NCBI RefSeq assembly: GCF_030123505.1
Contig: NZ_CP126115.1
Location: 3,734,001 to 3,798,000 of the forward strand
From: Neobacillus sp. YX16
Lineage (GTDB): Bacteria; Bacillota; Bacilli; Bacillales; Cytobacillaceae
Direction of reading: 5' to 3'
Length of the DNA stretch: 64,000 nt
The notes beneath the pieces were generated by a model. The model saw nothing but the letters and a program-made list of their open reading frames with translations. It searched no databases and had not been told where the DNA came from. Position 1 is the stretch's first letter. Each line of letters starts with the position of its first letter. Of the stretch, positions 27,561 to 36,120 are shown in pieces. A program made the position numbers and the translations under genes.

Positions 27561-27581
27561 AAATAATAACCATTACGATTT
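27561..27581 (-). promoter_or_regulatory. Zur-box-like operator of zagA
   Basis: On the minus strand AAATCGTAATGGTTATTA closely resembles the Bacillus Zur box (AAATCGTAATnATTACGATTT), with a perfect left half and a weaker right half. Confidence 0.65.
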
Positions 27582-27653
27582 ATACTTTTTACATATTTTA
27601 ATTAACTTGAAATTACTCAGGTATTAAAGGACATTTATAACTATTCTATTTTC

Positions 27654-27803
27654 TTACTTTGTTTCTCTGTGAATCGTATAGCGTTTCAACCGAGGAGAAT
27701 ATTTCTTTAGTTCGAGTCTTTCCGGATCATTCCGCTTGTTCTTTGTTGTAATATAATTTCTGTCGCCAGTTTCTGTACATTGCAAAGTAATTTTTACACG
27801 CAT
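27654..27803 (-). CDS. rpmG: Ribosomal protein L33, zinc-independent (C-) type
   Basis: A 49-residue protein beginning [20 protein letters not shown] and ending YTIHRETK, full length for L33. It keeps only one Cys, so it lacks the two CxxC zinc motifs of the zinc form. In B. subtilis the corresponding C- paralogue is Zur-repressed and replaces the zinc form when zinc is scarce. A strong Zur-like site lies about 30 bases upstream, and the gene sits among other zinc-starvation genes. Upstream AGGGAGGAAAGTAAG gives a good ribosome site. Confidence 0.9.
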   Translation of the reverse strand: MRVKITLQCTETGDRNYITTKNKRNDPERLELKKYSPRLKRYTIHRETK

Positions 27804-27832
27804 CTTACTTTCCTCCCTAATTTTTCGTTTTC

Positions 27833-27853
27833 AAATCAAAATGATTACGATTT
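27833..27853 (-). promoter_or_regulatory. Zur-box-like operator of rpmG
   Basis: AAATCAAAATGATTACGATT on the plus strand matches the Zur palindrome with an almost perfect right half (GATTACGATTT). It lies in the probable promoter of the L33 gene. Confidence 0.7.
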
Positions 27854-27916
27854 GCACTTTATCCCAATTTCATTTTAATGTCAAGCGGTAGAACTATTAC
27901 TTCTTGCTAAAAAAAT

Positions 27917-27937
27917 AAATCGAAATGATTCCTAAAG
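27917..27937 (+). promoter_or_regulatory. Zur-like half site upstream of znuA
   Basis: AAATCGAAATGATT matches the left half and centre of the Zur box; the right half is poor. It lies 98 bases upstream of the znuA start. Confidence 0.4.
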
Positions 27938-27971
27938 TCATTTACAAACGCATAGATTTATTTTAGAATGT

Positions 27972-27992
27972 AAAACGTAACGATTTCGTTTT
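27972..27992 (+). promoter_or_regulatory. Zur-box-like palindrome upstream of znuA
   Basis: AAAACGTAACGATTTCGTTT is a near-palindrome with the AAAnCG...CGnTTT ends of the Zur box, 43 bases upstream of znuA. Confidence 0.6.
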
Positions 27993-28034
27993 ATCACATT
28001 CTATATAAATTTTAATATTTTAAGGAGTAATTCT

Positions 28035-29039
28035 ATGAGAATATCTACACTTATGTCTACCTCTGTTCTAACTTTAAGCCTCTTGTTAACAGGTTGTGGA
28101 TCCAAAGAAGTTGTAAAAACCGGAGAAAATAAAGAAAAAAACTCTCTAACAGTCTATACCACCATTTATCCGCTTGAAGATTTCACTAAAAAAATTGGCG
28201 GAAGTTACGTCGAAGTACAAAGTATTTATCCTCCCAATGTAGATGCCCATTCCTACGAGCCTTCTACAAAAGACATGATTAACCTGGCAGACTCAGATTT
28301 ATTTATCTATACTGGTGCAGGGATTGAAGGATTTGCAGAAAAAGCAACGGAAGCATTGAAAAAAGAGGAAGTACAAATTTTAAAAGCCGCAGAAGGAATT
28401 AATCTCATAGAATCTAGTCATTCTGATGAACATCATGAGGATGAAAATGAACATTCTGAAGTAGAGGAACACGCAGAATCTGAAGCCCATGAGGAAGAAG
28501 GACATGACCATGGTGAGTTAGATCCCCATATATGGTTAGATCCTGTCCTATCCATTGACCTTGCGAATAACATCAAAAACTCTTTGAGTGAGTTAATGCC
28601 AGAACACGCAACAGAGTTTGAAACCAATTTTAAACAGCTAAAAAACGATCTGGAAAAACTGGATCAGGAATTTAAAACAACCATTGAGAGTTCAAAAACG
28701 AGGAATTTATTAGTTTCTCATGCTGCTTATGGATATTGGGAAAAGCGATATGGCATTGAAACAATTGCAATAACAGGTTTATCACCCACACAAGAACCAT
28801 CTCAGAAAGAACTGCAGGCAATCATTGAAGAGTCTACAGAACATAACATTCATTATGTGATATTCGAGCAGAATGTTTCACCAAAAATAGCAAAAATCAT
28901 CCAAGAAGAAATAGGAGCAAAGTCTCTTACTCTCCATAATCTAGAGGCAGTAACAGAAGACAACATTAAACAAAAAGATGATTACTTCAGCATCATGCGT
29001 AGGAATTTAGAAACCATCAAGACAGTTTTAAATGACTAA
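28035..29039 (+). CDS. znuA: Zinc ABC transporter substrate-binding lipoprotein
   Basis: A 334-residue cluster A-I solute-binding protein. Lipobox LTGC (Cys21). Zinc ligands expected at His72 (DAHSYEP), His165 (DPHIWLDP), His near 230 (SHAAYGYW) and the C-terminal Asp/Glu region. Residues 128-160 form a His/Glu-rich loop (HSDEHHEDENEHSEVEEH within it) typical of zinc carriers ZnuA/AdcA. TAAGGAG precedes the ATG. Unusually, no znuB/znuC permease or ATPase genes are adjacent, so the transporter core must be elsewhere in the genome. Confidence 0.9.
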   Translation: MRISTLMSTSVLTLSLLLTGCGSKEVVKTGENKEKNSLTVYTTIYPLEDFTKKIGGSYVEVQSIYPPNVDAHSYEPSTKDMINLADSDLFIYTGAGIEGFAEKATEALKKEEVQILKAAEGINLIESSHSDEHHEDENEHSEVEEHAESEAHEEEGHDHGELDPHIWLDPVLSIDLANNIKNSLSELMPEHATEFETNFKQLKNDLEKLDQEFKTTIESSKTRNLLVSHAAYGYWEKRYGIETIAITGLSPTQEPSQKELQAIIEESTEHNIHYVIFEQNVSPKIAKIIQEEIGAKSLTLHNLEAVTEDNIKQKDDYFSIMRRNLETIKTVLND

Positions 29040-29059
29040 CAACAACATGCGACTTATCT

Positions 29060-29084
29060 ATCCCTGCATTGCGGCAGGGATTTC
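29060..29084 (+). terminator. Weak terminator after znuA
   Basis: ATCCCTGC and GCAGGGAT pair around 6 bases, followed by only three T. It may attenuate rather than fully end transcription into ycgR. Confidence 0.5.
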
Positions 29085-29175
29085 CTTACATAGATGGAGC
29101 GATAGGTATATATTTAATTTTTTATTCATACTCTATTAAATGTACCAAAATATTTAATAGAATCAGGAGGTATTT

Positions 29176-30174
29176 ATGTATCGAATTGTTCGTAATAATA
29201 TCATAGAATTTACGGGTATTATGATCATTGTTTTAGCGTTATTACTGCTTTCTTTAAGTACTAGCTTTAAAATCTCATATGATATACCTCCGTCACTATT
29301 AAATCTAAACACGATATTTCTAAGTATTTTAATAGAGGCACTGCCATTTGTTTTAATAGGAGTCCTCATCGCGGGTGTGATCCAAATTTTTGTAACCGAA
29401 GAACATATTCAACGCTGGATTCCCAAAAATAAAGTTTTAGCTATTATCATGAGCTGTGTCATCGGTGCCTTATTTCCAGCGTGTGAATGTGGTATTGTTC
29501 CAATTGTCCGTCGTCTCGTAGGAAAAGGAGTACCAATTCATGCTGCCATCGGCTTTATGTTGACAGGGCCGTTAATTAATCCGATTGTGATTGCCTCTAC
29601 TTATATGGCATTTGGGAACGATTTTAAGATTGCGGGATTAAGAATGGGGTTAGGTTTTTTTGTCGCTATAATGGTTGCATTGTTTGTCAGCGTTATTTTT
29701 AAGGGAAAACAATTAAAATCTCCTATCCATACAAGTACTTCACAAACACACTCAAAAAAAGAATCTCTTTCAACCAGATTTTGGTCGATGTTAACCCATT
29801 CCATTGATGAGTTTTTTGATATGGGTAAATACCTAGTCATGGGAGCTTTTTTAGCTGCATTTGTACAAACCTATCTGCCGGCAAAAGCTCTCTTGGAAGC
29901 CGGCAGCGGAACGGTATCCTCTCTATCTGTCATGATGGGATTAGCTTACGTTTTATCACTTTGTTCTGAAGCAGATGCGTTCATCGGTGCTTCCTTCAGC
30001 AGTATTTTCCCAACTTCAGCCATTTTAGGGTTCTTAATCTTTGGTCCAATGATGGATTTAAAAAACACCCTAATGATGCTGAGCGTATTCCGATTGAAGT
30101 TTGTTATCGGTGTGTTAGCTTTAATCATTTCGGTCATCTTTATTACGATCATGTCGGTGCAAAGCTTTATTTAA
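29176..30174 (+). CDS. ycgR: UPF0718/DUF318 permease, YcgR-like (copy 1)
   Basis: A 332-residue permease with about eight helices. Signature segments: IEALPFVLIGVLIAGVIQIF, GALFPACECGIVPIVRRLV with its paired Cys, GFMLTGPLINPIVIASTY, and LSLCSEADAFIGASF. In B. subtilis ycgR and ycgQ are zinc-starvation (Zur) genes of unknown transport direction. AGGAGG precedes the ATG. Followed after 13 bases by its DUF1980 partner, and duplicated in opposite orientation at 32002-32871. Upstream znuA with Zur sites suggests shared control. Confidence 0.85.
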   Translation: MYRIVRNNIIEFTGIMIIVLALLLLSLSTSFKISYDIPPSLLNLNTIFLSILIEALPFVLIGVLIAGVIQIFVTEEHIQRWIPKNKVLAIIMSCVIGALFPACECGIVPIVRRLVGKGVPIHAAIGFMLTGPLINPIVIASTYMAFGNDFKIAGLRMGLGFFVAIMVALFVSVIFKGKQLKSPIHTSTSQTHSKKESLSTRFWSMLTHSIDEFFDMGKYLVMGAFLAAFVQTYLPAKALLEAGSGTVSSLSVMMGLAYVLSLCSEADAFIGASFSSIFPTSAILGFLIFGPMMDLKNTLMMLSVFRLKFVIGVLALIISVIFITIMSVQSFI

Positions 30175-30187
30175 AGGGGGGAAAGTC

Positions 30188-31117
30188 GTGAGTTTTCATT
30201 TTCAGCAGGCTGTCAGATCGTTTATTTTATTAGCTTTTTCTGTCCTGCTTTTTAAGCTTCATTTTACTGGCGAAATGACAAAGTTTATTAATCCAAAATA
30301 TGAGGGCTTAAGCCAGTCTGCTTCTGTATTATTTTTAATATTGTTTATGATCCAAACCACAAGGATATGGACTGTTAAGGAAAACAGCCAGCATCACCAC
30401 TGTCATCACGATTTTCACGACCATAATTGTAGTCACGATCATGGAGTCTCTCCTTTTAATACAAAAAAATTAATCGCTTATCTTGTTATTGTATTTCCGT
30501 TAGTCACCGGGTTCTTACTCCCTGCAAAGGTGCTCGAAGCCTCTATCGCTTATAAAAAAGGTGGTTTGGCTGTATTAACCAATCAGAAGTCAGAGAAGGA
30601 AAAAGAAGAAATGCCTGCACCTAACAATAGTCAACAGGAAGACCCTGTTATTAATGGAGATCTTGTTGACCTTTCACGTATCGAAGAATTAGTTTATACA
30701 AAAGATGAATATAATCAATTAATACAACATCTTTTACAAAGCTCGACTATTAAGATGAATGATGATATTTTTTCTACTTACTATGACGAAATTCATACGG
30801 ACATCGAGAAATTTAAAGGGCGAGAAATCGAGTTAAAAGGATTTGTTTATAAAGAAGAAGGTCTTGAACAAGACCAACTTGTGCTATCAAGATTTTTGAT
30901 TACCCATTGCGTTGCAGATGCCAGCATTATTGGATTCATATCAGAGTTACCGGAAGCCTCATCATTTAAAGAAAATACTTGGATTGAAGTGAAAGGTGTT
31001 TTGGATACCACGAACTTTAATGGCACAGAGCTTCCTATCATAAAAATTACCACCTGGAAAAAAATCAATGAACCAAAGGAACCATATCTCTATCCGATAA
31101 GTGTGAAAATTCTTTAG
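30188..31117 (+). CDS. ycgQ: DUF1980/TIGR03943 permease subunit, YcgQ-like (copy 1)
   Basis: A 309-residue protein. Two N-terminal helices, then a cytoplasmic or surface loop with a His cluster (QHHHCHHDFHDHNCSHDH, residues about 66-84), two further helices near 95-120, and a C-terminal beta domain (IELKGFVYKEEG, RFLITHCVADASIIGFI, ENTWIEVKGVLDT). It pairs with the permease encoded 13 bases upstream. The His cluster suggests zinc binding. GTG start after AAAGGGGGG. Paralogue of 31150-31986, which has fewer His. Confidence 0.83.
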   Translation: MSFHFQQAVRSFILLAFSVLLFKLHFTGEMTKFINPKYEGLSQSASVLFLILFMIQTTRIWTVKENSQHHHCHHDFHDHNCSHDHGVSPFNTKKLIAYLVIVFPLVTGFLLPAKVLEASIAYKKGGLAVLTNQKSEKEKEEMPAPNNSQQEDPVINGDLVDLSRIEELVYTKDEYNQLIQHLLQSSTIKMNDDIFSTYYDEIHTDIEKFKGREIELKGFVYKEEGLEQDQLVLSRFLITHCVADASIIGFISELPEASSFKENTWIEVKGVLDTTNFNGTELPIIKITTWKKINEPKEPYLYPISVKIL

Positions 31118-31120
31118 AAA

Positions 31121-31151
31121 AATAGCCTTAGTTCTTTGAACTAAGGCTATT
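31121..31151. terminator. Bidirectional terminator between converging ycgQ copies
   Basis: AATAGCCTTAGTTC and GAACTAAGGCTATT are perfect complements around TTT, located exactly between two converging genes. Confidence 0.85.
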
Positions 31152-31986
31152 AATATTGACGATACACATAAGGATCCTCTGGTGGACTAATCGTCTCCCA
31201 TGAAGTCACTTTGAGATAAGGGATGGTTTTCTTAAAGGGCTGATAGTAGATGGTTTCGAGTTTTCCACTTACCGTAAGCCACTCATCATTATTAGGGTTA
31301 ACATCCTCCGGAAGCTCCACTAACATTCCAAACACGCCCGAATCTGCCACACAGTGAATAATTCCAAATCGAAAAAGAAATTTTTGGTTCGCAGCTAATT
31401 CATCTGTGCTATAGGAGAATCCTGTTATTTTAACTTCTTTGCCAATAAATTGTCCAGGATAATTATAGATGGATTCTAAATCGGTTAAATAGTTACTTTC
31501 ATTAAGTTCAAGCGTATCTTTTTTCAATAGTTTCTTTAACGATTTAGCCATTAAGTCATCGTAGTCATCTTGTCCATAATAAACACTTGTATCAGGTTGT
31601 AAAAATTGATGCTGACTAGTTGAATCACTGTCTGCATAAACAGGAAAATAAAAGCCCTTTTTCTCTACAATATTCGAATCTAGCGTTGCGACAGGCAGAA
31701 ACAGACCTGTAAAAATCGGAATAATAAATACTCCATAGGTTATTGCTTTTTTCCACCAAGTATTTTCTTCATGAGAATGCCCACAATCATCTCTACATTG
31801 ATCATGATCGTGTGGATCTTCTTTCAAATAAAAATAAATACTAAGTAATGTGAAAATGGCTAGAATATAAATGGCTGAGTAAGATAAATAAGAATATTTC
31901 ATATTGATATACTTGGAGATATCTCCTGAGGCATGCAAATGGGTAAATAAATACGTTAATCCAATTAATATCAGTGTCCTTAACAT
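31150..31986 (-). CDS. DUF1980/TIGR03943 permease subunit, YcgQ-like (copy 2)
   Basis: A 278-residue paralogue of the protein at 30188-31117, sharing the two N-terminal helices, a shorter His/Asp loop (PHDHDQCRDDCGHSHEE), and the C-terminal domain with FLFRFGIIHCVADSGVFG and EWLTVSGKLETIY. The second gene of a minus-strand pair, starting 15 bases after the permease stop. The stop codon lies in the shared terminator hairpin. No Zur-like site was seen upstream of this pair, so its control may differ from copy 1. Confidence 0.82.
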   Translation of the reverse strand: MLRTLILIGLTYLFTHLHASGDISKYINMKYSYLSYSAIYILAIFTLLSIYFYLKEDPHDHDQCRDDCGHSHEENTWWKKAITYGVFIIPIFTGLFLPVATLDSNIVEKKGFYFPVYADSDSTSQHQFLQPDTSVYYGQDDYDDLMAKSLKKLLKKDTLELNESNYLTDLESIYNYPGQFIGKEVKITGFSYSTDELAANQKFLFRFGIIHCVADSGVFGMLVELPEDVNPNNDEWLTVSGKLETIYYQPFKKTIPYLKVTSWETISPPEDPYVYRQY

Positions 31987-32001
31987 ATCAGCACCTCCTC
32001 C

Positions 32002-32871
32002 CTATTTAATAAATAACGTGATTATGGCGACCAAGACAGTTATATAGCACATTAAATAAAGAACAAATTTCACTTTAAATGTCCCTAAAAGCATAAGTGT
32101 ATTCTTAATATCCAGCATTGGTCCAAAAACAAGGAATGCTACTAGCGAGCCCGTTGAGAATGTACTTCTGAATGATGCTGCTACAAAGGCATCCGCCTCT
32201 GAGCATAACGAAAGAACATAAGCGAGACCCATCATAACCAGGTTAGAAGATAACGGACCTTGTCCAATGTCCAGCAAGGTAGCTGTTTTTACCGTGGTTT
32301 GAATGAATGCCGCAACAAACGCACCAAGGATTAAGAATTTCCCAACTGAAAACAGCTCATCAATTGAATGCTTTAGCATGCCAATAAATTTTCCATTAAA
32401 TGATTTGCGATGAATATGATCAGCTACATCATTCTTTAACTGAGAATCCTTGAATTGAATGGAAAGTAACCCACCCACAATGAGAGCAACCAGTAAGGCG
32501 ATCCCTCCACGATACAAGACCATATCCCAATTGTTCCCAAATGCAATATAAGTGGAAAACAACACGATAGGATTTATCACTGGACCAGTAAGCATAAAAG
32601 GGATTGCTGCATAAAGCGGAACACCTTTTGCCATTAATCGTCGCGTAATTGGAACAATTCCACACTCACAAGCAGGAAAAATAGCACCTATTAAAGCAGC
32701 AGATAAGACAGCTAAAATTTTGTTTTTCGGAATAATCCGAGCCATCATTTCTTCCGTCACAAAAATCTGAATAATCCCTGAAATTAATACCCCTAACAGG
32801 ATAAAAGGCAAGGCCTCTATTAAAATACTTATAAAGATCGTATTCATTTGCAAAAAAAGTTCGCTCTTCAT
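32002..32871 (-). CDS. UPF0718/DUF318 permease, YcgR-like (copy 2)
   Basis: A 289-residue permease, shorter than copy 1 because it lacks the first hydrophobic segment (about 45 residues). It keeps ISILIEALPFILLGVLISG, GAIFPACECGIVPITRRLM, PFMLTGPVINPIVLFSTY and LSLCSEADAFVAASF. First gene of a two-gene minus-strand operon with the DUF1980 subunit. Upstream AGGGAGGTCTTGAT is a good ribosome site. Confidence 0.84.
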   Translation of the reverse strand: MKSELFLQMNTIFISILIEALPFILLGVLISGIIQIFVTEEMMARIIPKNKILAVLSAALIGAIFPACECGIVPITRRLMAKGVPLYAAIPFMLTGPVINPIVLFSTYIAFGNNWDMVLYRGGIALLVALIVGGLLSIQFKDSQLKNDVADHIHRKSFNGKFIGMLKHSIDELFSVGKFLILGAFVAAFIQTTVKTATLLDIGQGPLSSNLVMMGLAYVLSLCSEADAFVAASFRSTFSTGSLVAFLVFGPMLDIKNTLMLLGTFKVKFVLYLMCYITVLVAIITLFIK

Positions 32872-33254
32872 ATCAAGACCTCCCTATGTTTAGTCTTATT
32901 AAAAGAATAATATAAAAATATGAAAATCACATTAAAAAGCACCTATAAAATTCTATAGGTGTAATAAAATAAGTTCAACTAAATGTTGATGTAATAAGTG
33001 GTATTTATTTGAAATGCTTAATAATATTCATAATTAGGTAGGTTTTTCACAAATATTCAATATCGAACGCATTTACTCTATAAAAACACAAACTCCTTGT
33101 TAAACTATCCTGACCGTTAGTGGAACAAGAAAAAAAGGATGCCGCAGCACCCCATCTTCAACTCTTGCACCCTTTAGTTTATGTACATTCTAGTAAAAGC
33201 AATGATGAATTTGAAGCTAGTGAATGCCAAGATGCCGAATGCTGAAGGCATGGT
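32872..33254. other. Non-coding gap with hairpin and dispersed repeat
   Basis: Contains a hairpin CACCTATA/TATAGGTG at 32940-32963 upstream of ycgR copy 2, and one full copy of the 92-bp intergenic repeat at 33100-33191. No supported gene. Confidence 0.6.
33100..33191 (+). repeat. Dispersed intergenic repeat, full copy 1 (about 92 bp)
   Basis: Starts TTAAACTATCCTGACCGTTA, then GGAACAAGAAAA, a central GGATGCCGCAGCACCCCATC, and ends CACCCTTTAGTTTATGTACA. It aligns along its length with 36028-36120. The ends are inverted relative to each other (AAACTA...TAGTTT), so the unit could fold back like a small palindromic element. Confidence 0.65.
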
Positions 33255-33671
33255 TCAGGCTTTTCTGGTCAAGCTCAGAACATCTAAATAGTGCTGATTA
33301 TACATAATACCTAGGATGTTCCCAAAGGGATCGATAACGGAAGCAGTGATGAACCCCTCACCTCGCTCTGTAGGTGCTTCGTACTCTTTTGCTCCCATAG
33401 ATAGAAGCTTCTTGAAAGTAGATGTCACATCGTCGACGTGCCAGTACACGACAGCACCAGCCGGACTAGTCACTGAACCATCTGGCGCGTAACGGCTATC
33501 AATCAATCCCAGCTCGTGCTGGTAGTCACCGAGGCGAAACTCGGCATATCCTGGACGTTCGAAGTATGGATCAATACCCAATAGCTCGGCGTACCACTTT
33601 TTTGCCCCTGCTAGATCAGCTGCCCAAAAACTGACTGTGGAAAGTCCTCGTAATGTCACTATGTCGCTCAT
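33255..33671 (-). CDS. VOC-family (glyoxalase/bleomycin-resistance fold) protein
   Basis: A 138-residue protein of two beta-alpha-beta-beta-beta units: TVSFWAADLAGAKKWYAELL with DYQHELGLID, then VVYWHVDDVTSTFKKLLSM and FITASVIDPFGNILGIMYN. The final EXG-type metal ligand is GNILGIM rather than GxxxELx, so metal binding is doubtful. Substrate cannot be inferred; such proteins include isomerases, dioxygenases and resistance proteins. AAGGAGG lies upstream of the ATG, at a somewhat long spacing. Stands alone. Confidence 0.78.
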   Translation of the reverse strand: MSDIVTLRGLSTVSFWAADLAGAKKWYAELLGIDPYFERPGYAEFRLGDYQHELGLIDSRYAPDGSVTSPAGAVVYWHVDDVTSTFKKLLSMGAKEYEAPTERGEGFITASVIDPFGNILGIMYNQHYLDVLSLTRKA

Positions 33672-33868
33672 AATAATCGATTTCCTCCTTAAAGTTGAGT
33701 AAGTAACTATACTCTTTAAATAGGGGTCGATTCCTAGTTGATGTACATATACTTATTGTAAACGATTAATGTAATTAAAACGGTAATCGTTAGAAAAAAT
33801 TTTTGTAATTATTCTGTGCGTAGAATACGTATATTGTTCCAGTCCTACCAAAATACGCAACAGTTTTT

Positions 33869-33904
33869 AATCAACTATCCTGCCCAGTTTGTTCAATAAG
33901 AAAA
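33869..33904 (+). repeat. Partial copy (left arm) of the dispersed repeat
   Basis: TCAACTATCCTGCCCAGTTT followed by TTCAATAAGAAAA matches the left arm of the 92-bp repeat; the rest is absent and the adjoining gene begins. Confidence 0.5.
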
Positions 33905-34450
33905 TTAAAAAGCTGGTGGAGTCACCGAAAAAAGTATGGCAGCATGTTCACTAAAATTATTTTCCCATTTATGCTTCATTAGTGCTGGTATTTTTACACT
34001 ATCACCATGTTCCAATATGTATTCTTCTTCATCTAAAAACACTTTAATTTTCCCCTCTAATACAAAAGCAACTTCTTCTCCTTTATGCTCCAACTGTTTC
34101 TCAGATGAAGCAGTGTTCGGTGGAAAATTCATAATGGCTGTTGCCAGGTTTCCAGTAAAATCAGGTGAAACTAGCTCATAAGATAAGTTTTCAATGATCA
34201 TTTTCTTTCGATGACTAGACCTAACAACTAAATCAACCGTGTTTGTTTCTTCAATGAAAAAACTAAATGTAGGAACGTCTAGGGATTTCGCTAAAACTTT
34301 AAGAGTCTGAATAGAGGGGTTTGCTAAGCCACGCTCGATTTGGCTCAACATTGAAGGCGTTATTTCAGCTAACTTTGCTAATTCTCTATTGCTTAAGTCT
34401 TTAGCTTTTCTATATTTTTCAACCATCTTACCAATATCTATATTTTCCAT
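33905..34450 (-). CDS. XRE-family regulator with C-terminal cupin sensor
   Basis: A 181-residue regulator. Residues about 8-62 form a Cro/C1 helix-turn-helix (NRELAKLAEITPSMLSQIER). A cupin_2 barrel follows (EVAFVLEGKIKVFLDEEEYI, HGDSVKIPALMKHKW). Such proteins sense small metabolites, often amino acids or their derivatives. The ATG at 34450 is preferred because AAGGAG is 9 bases upstream. It diverges from the D-serine dehydratase gene, which is its likely target, with D-serine or a related metabolite as a possible ligand (inference). Confidence 0.85.
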   Translation of the reverse strand: MENIDIGKMVEKYRKAKDLSNRELAKLAEITPSMLSQIERGLANPSIQTLKVLAKSLDVPTFSFFIEETNTVDLVVRSSHRKKMIIENLSYELVSPDFTGNLATAIMNFPPNTASSEKQLEHKGEEVAFVLEGKIKVFLDEEEYILEHGDSVKIPALMKHKWENNFSEHAAILFSVTPPAF

Positions 34451-34611
34451 TCCTATGCACTCCTTCATAATTAATTATTTATTATAATTTAACATTTTTA
34501 AATAATACTTAACAACTAAAAGCGTCTATGTTAAACTGTGTTAAACTTCATTAAATTATATTTTACTTCGTTTTGATGACTATAATCAATTCAATAAGGA
34601 GGACTATCAAA

Positions 34612-35994
34612 GTGAAAGAGATTGAATTCAGAGATCTACAAACATGGAAAGAACACTATCCTTTACTAATCAAACTCATTTCGATGAAGGAAATTTTGTG
34701 GTTAAATCCTAAAATTGAAAAGTTTAAAACAGGAATTAAAAAATCCCCCCTTACTCAAGATGATGTAAAGGATGCAGAGGAAAGGTTGAAACGTTTTGCT
34801 CCATATATTGCCAAAGTATTCCCAGATACAAAAAAGATGAATGGGATAATAGAATCTCCTTTAGTGAGAATTCCTTCCATGAAACTATCCTTAGAGCAGG
34901 ATTATCAACAACCTATATTAGGTGAATTATTGCTTAAGTGCGATAGTCACCTTCCTATATCAGGGTCTATAAAAGCAAGAGGCGGGATTTATGAAGTTCT
35001 CAAACATGCAGAAGAATTAGCTCTTCAACATCAATTATTGACGATTCAAGATGACTATTCCATTTTAGATAGTGATAGGTTTCGAACATTCTTCTCCCAA
35101 TATTCAATCGCAGTAGGCTCGACTGGAAATTTAGGACTTAGTATAGGCATCATGAGTGCAAAGTTAGGTTTTAATGTGACCGTTCATATGTCGGCTGATG
35201 CAAAACAATGGAAAAAAGACTTACTTCGAAGCAAAAATGTAAATGTAATCGAATATGAATCCGATTATAGTAAAGCAGTAGAGGAAGGTCGACTCCAAGC
35301 AGATGGGGATCCTACATGTTATTTTGTAGATGATGAAAATTCTTATGACCTATTTTTAGGATACGCAGTAGCAGCATCTCGATTAAAAAAACAATTAGAA
35401 GAGTTAGAGATAACAATTGATGAAAATCATCCTTTATTTGTTTATCTTCCATGTGGAGTAGGCGGTGGTCCTGGCGGTATAGCTTTTGGTTTGAAGTTAT
35501 TTTATCAAGACCATGTTCACTGTTTCTTTGCAGAACCTACCCACTCTCCATGTATGTTACTTGGTTTAATGACTGGACTTCATGATAAAATTTCTGTGCA
35601 AGATATTGGTATTGATAATGTAACAGACGCTGATGGACTTGCTGTAGGAAGACCATCTGGATTTGTAGGTAAGACTATAGAACCGTTTCTAAGTGGTAAT
35701 TATACGGTCAGCGATGAACAGTTGTATAAGTTACTAAAGGAACTAGTTGATACAGAGGGGATTCATTTAGAACCTTCAGCACTAGCAGGCATGATAGGAC
35801 CAATTAAATTATGTAAAGAAGGAACCGATTATTTACTGAAGCATAATCTAACAAAAAAAATGAGTAAAGGTACACACATTATTTGGGGGACTGGTGGAAA
35901 TATGGTTCCTAAAGAAATGATGAAGCAATATTATCAAAAAGGATTGAATTTAACGTTAGAGAATCAAAGGTATTTCAACACGGGGGTTAGCTGA
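34612..35994 (+). CDS. dsdA: D-serine ammonia-lyase
   Basis: A 460-residue PLP enzyme that converts D-serine to pyruvate and ammonia. The PLP lysine is Lys121 in [12 protein letters not shown]; the phosphate-binding glycine loop is [16 protein letters not shown]; substrate loop [20 protein letters not shown]. Length is normal for DsdA (about 440-450). I use the GTG at 34612, which follows AAGGAGG by 9 bases; a longer reading from 34573 overlaps that site. Divergent XRE-cupin regulator upstream, strong terminator downstream. Confidence 0.9.
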   Translation: MKEIEFRDLQTWKEHYPLLIKLISMKEILWLNPKIEKFKTGIKKSPLTQDDVKDAEERLKRFAPYIAKVFPDTKKMNGIIESPLVRIPSMKLSLEQDYQQPILGELLLKCDSHLPISGSIKARGGIYEVLKHAEELALQHQLLTIQDDYSILDSDRFRTFFSQYSIAVGSTGNLGLSIGIMSAKLGFNVTVHMSADAKQWKKDLLRSKNVNVIEYESDYSKAVEEGRLQADGDPTCYFVDDENSYDLFLGYAVAASRLKKQLEELEITIDENHPLFVYLPCGVGGGPGGIAFGLKLFYQDHVHCFFAEPTHSPCMLLGLMTGLHDKISVQDIGIDNVTDADGLAVGRPSGFVGKTIEPFLSGNYTVSDEQLYKLLKELVDTEGIHLEPSALAGMIGPIKLCKEGTDYLLKHNLTKKMSKGTHIIWGTGGNMVPKEMMKQYYQKGLNLTLENQRYFNTGVS

Positions 35995-36008
35995 CCCCCG
36001 TGTTTTTA
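35977..36008 (+). terminator. Terminator after dsdA
   Basis: AACACGGGGGT and ACCCCCGTGTT pair perfectly around TAGCTG and are followed by TTT. The stop codon is inside the hairpin. Confidence 0.88.
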
Positions 36009-36027
36009 TTGGAAAAATTTTTTCTTG

Positions 36028-36120
36028 TTGAACTAACCTCCCCGTTAGCACAATAAGAAAACAGGATCGCCGCAGCCATCCCATCTTTAACATAATCACC
36101 CATTAGTTGAAGAACATTTT
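36028..36120 (+). repeat. Dispersed intergenic repeat, full copy 2 (about 92 bp)
   Basis: TTGAACTAACCTCCCCGTTA, then AATAAGAAAACAGGATCGCC, GCCATCCCATCTTTAAC and CACCCATTAGTTGAAGAACA. Collinear with 33100-33191; ends exactly at the stop codon of the next gene. Confidence 0.65.
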
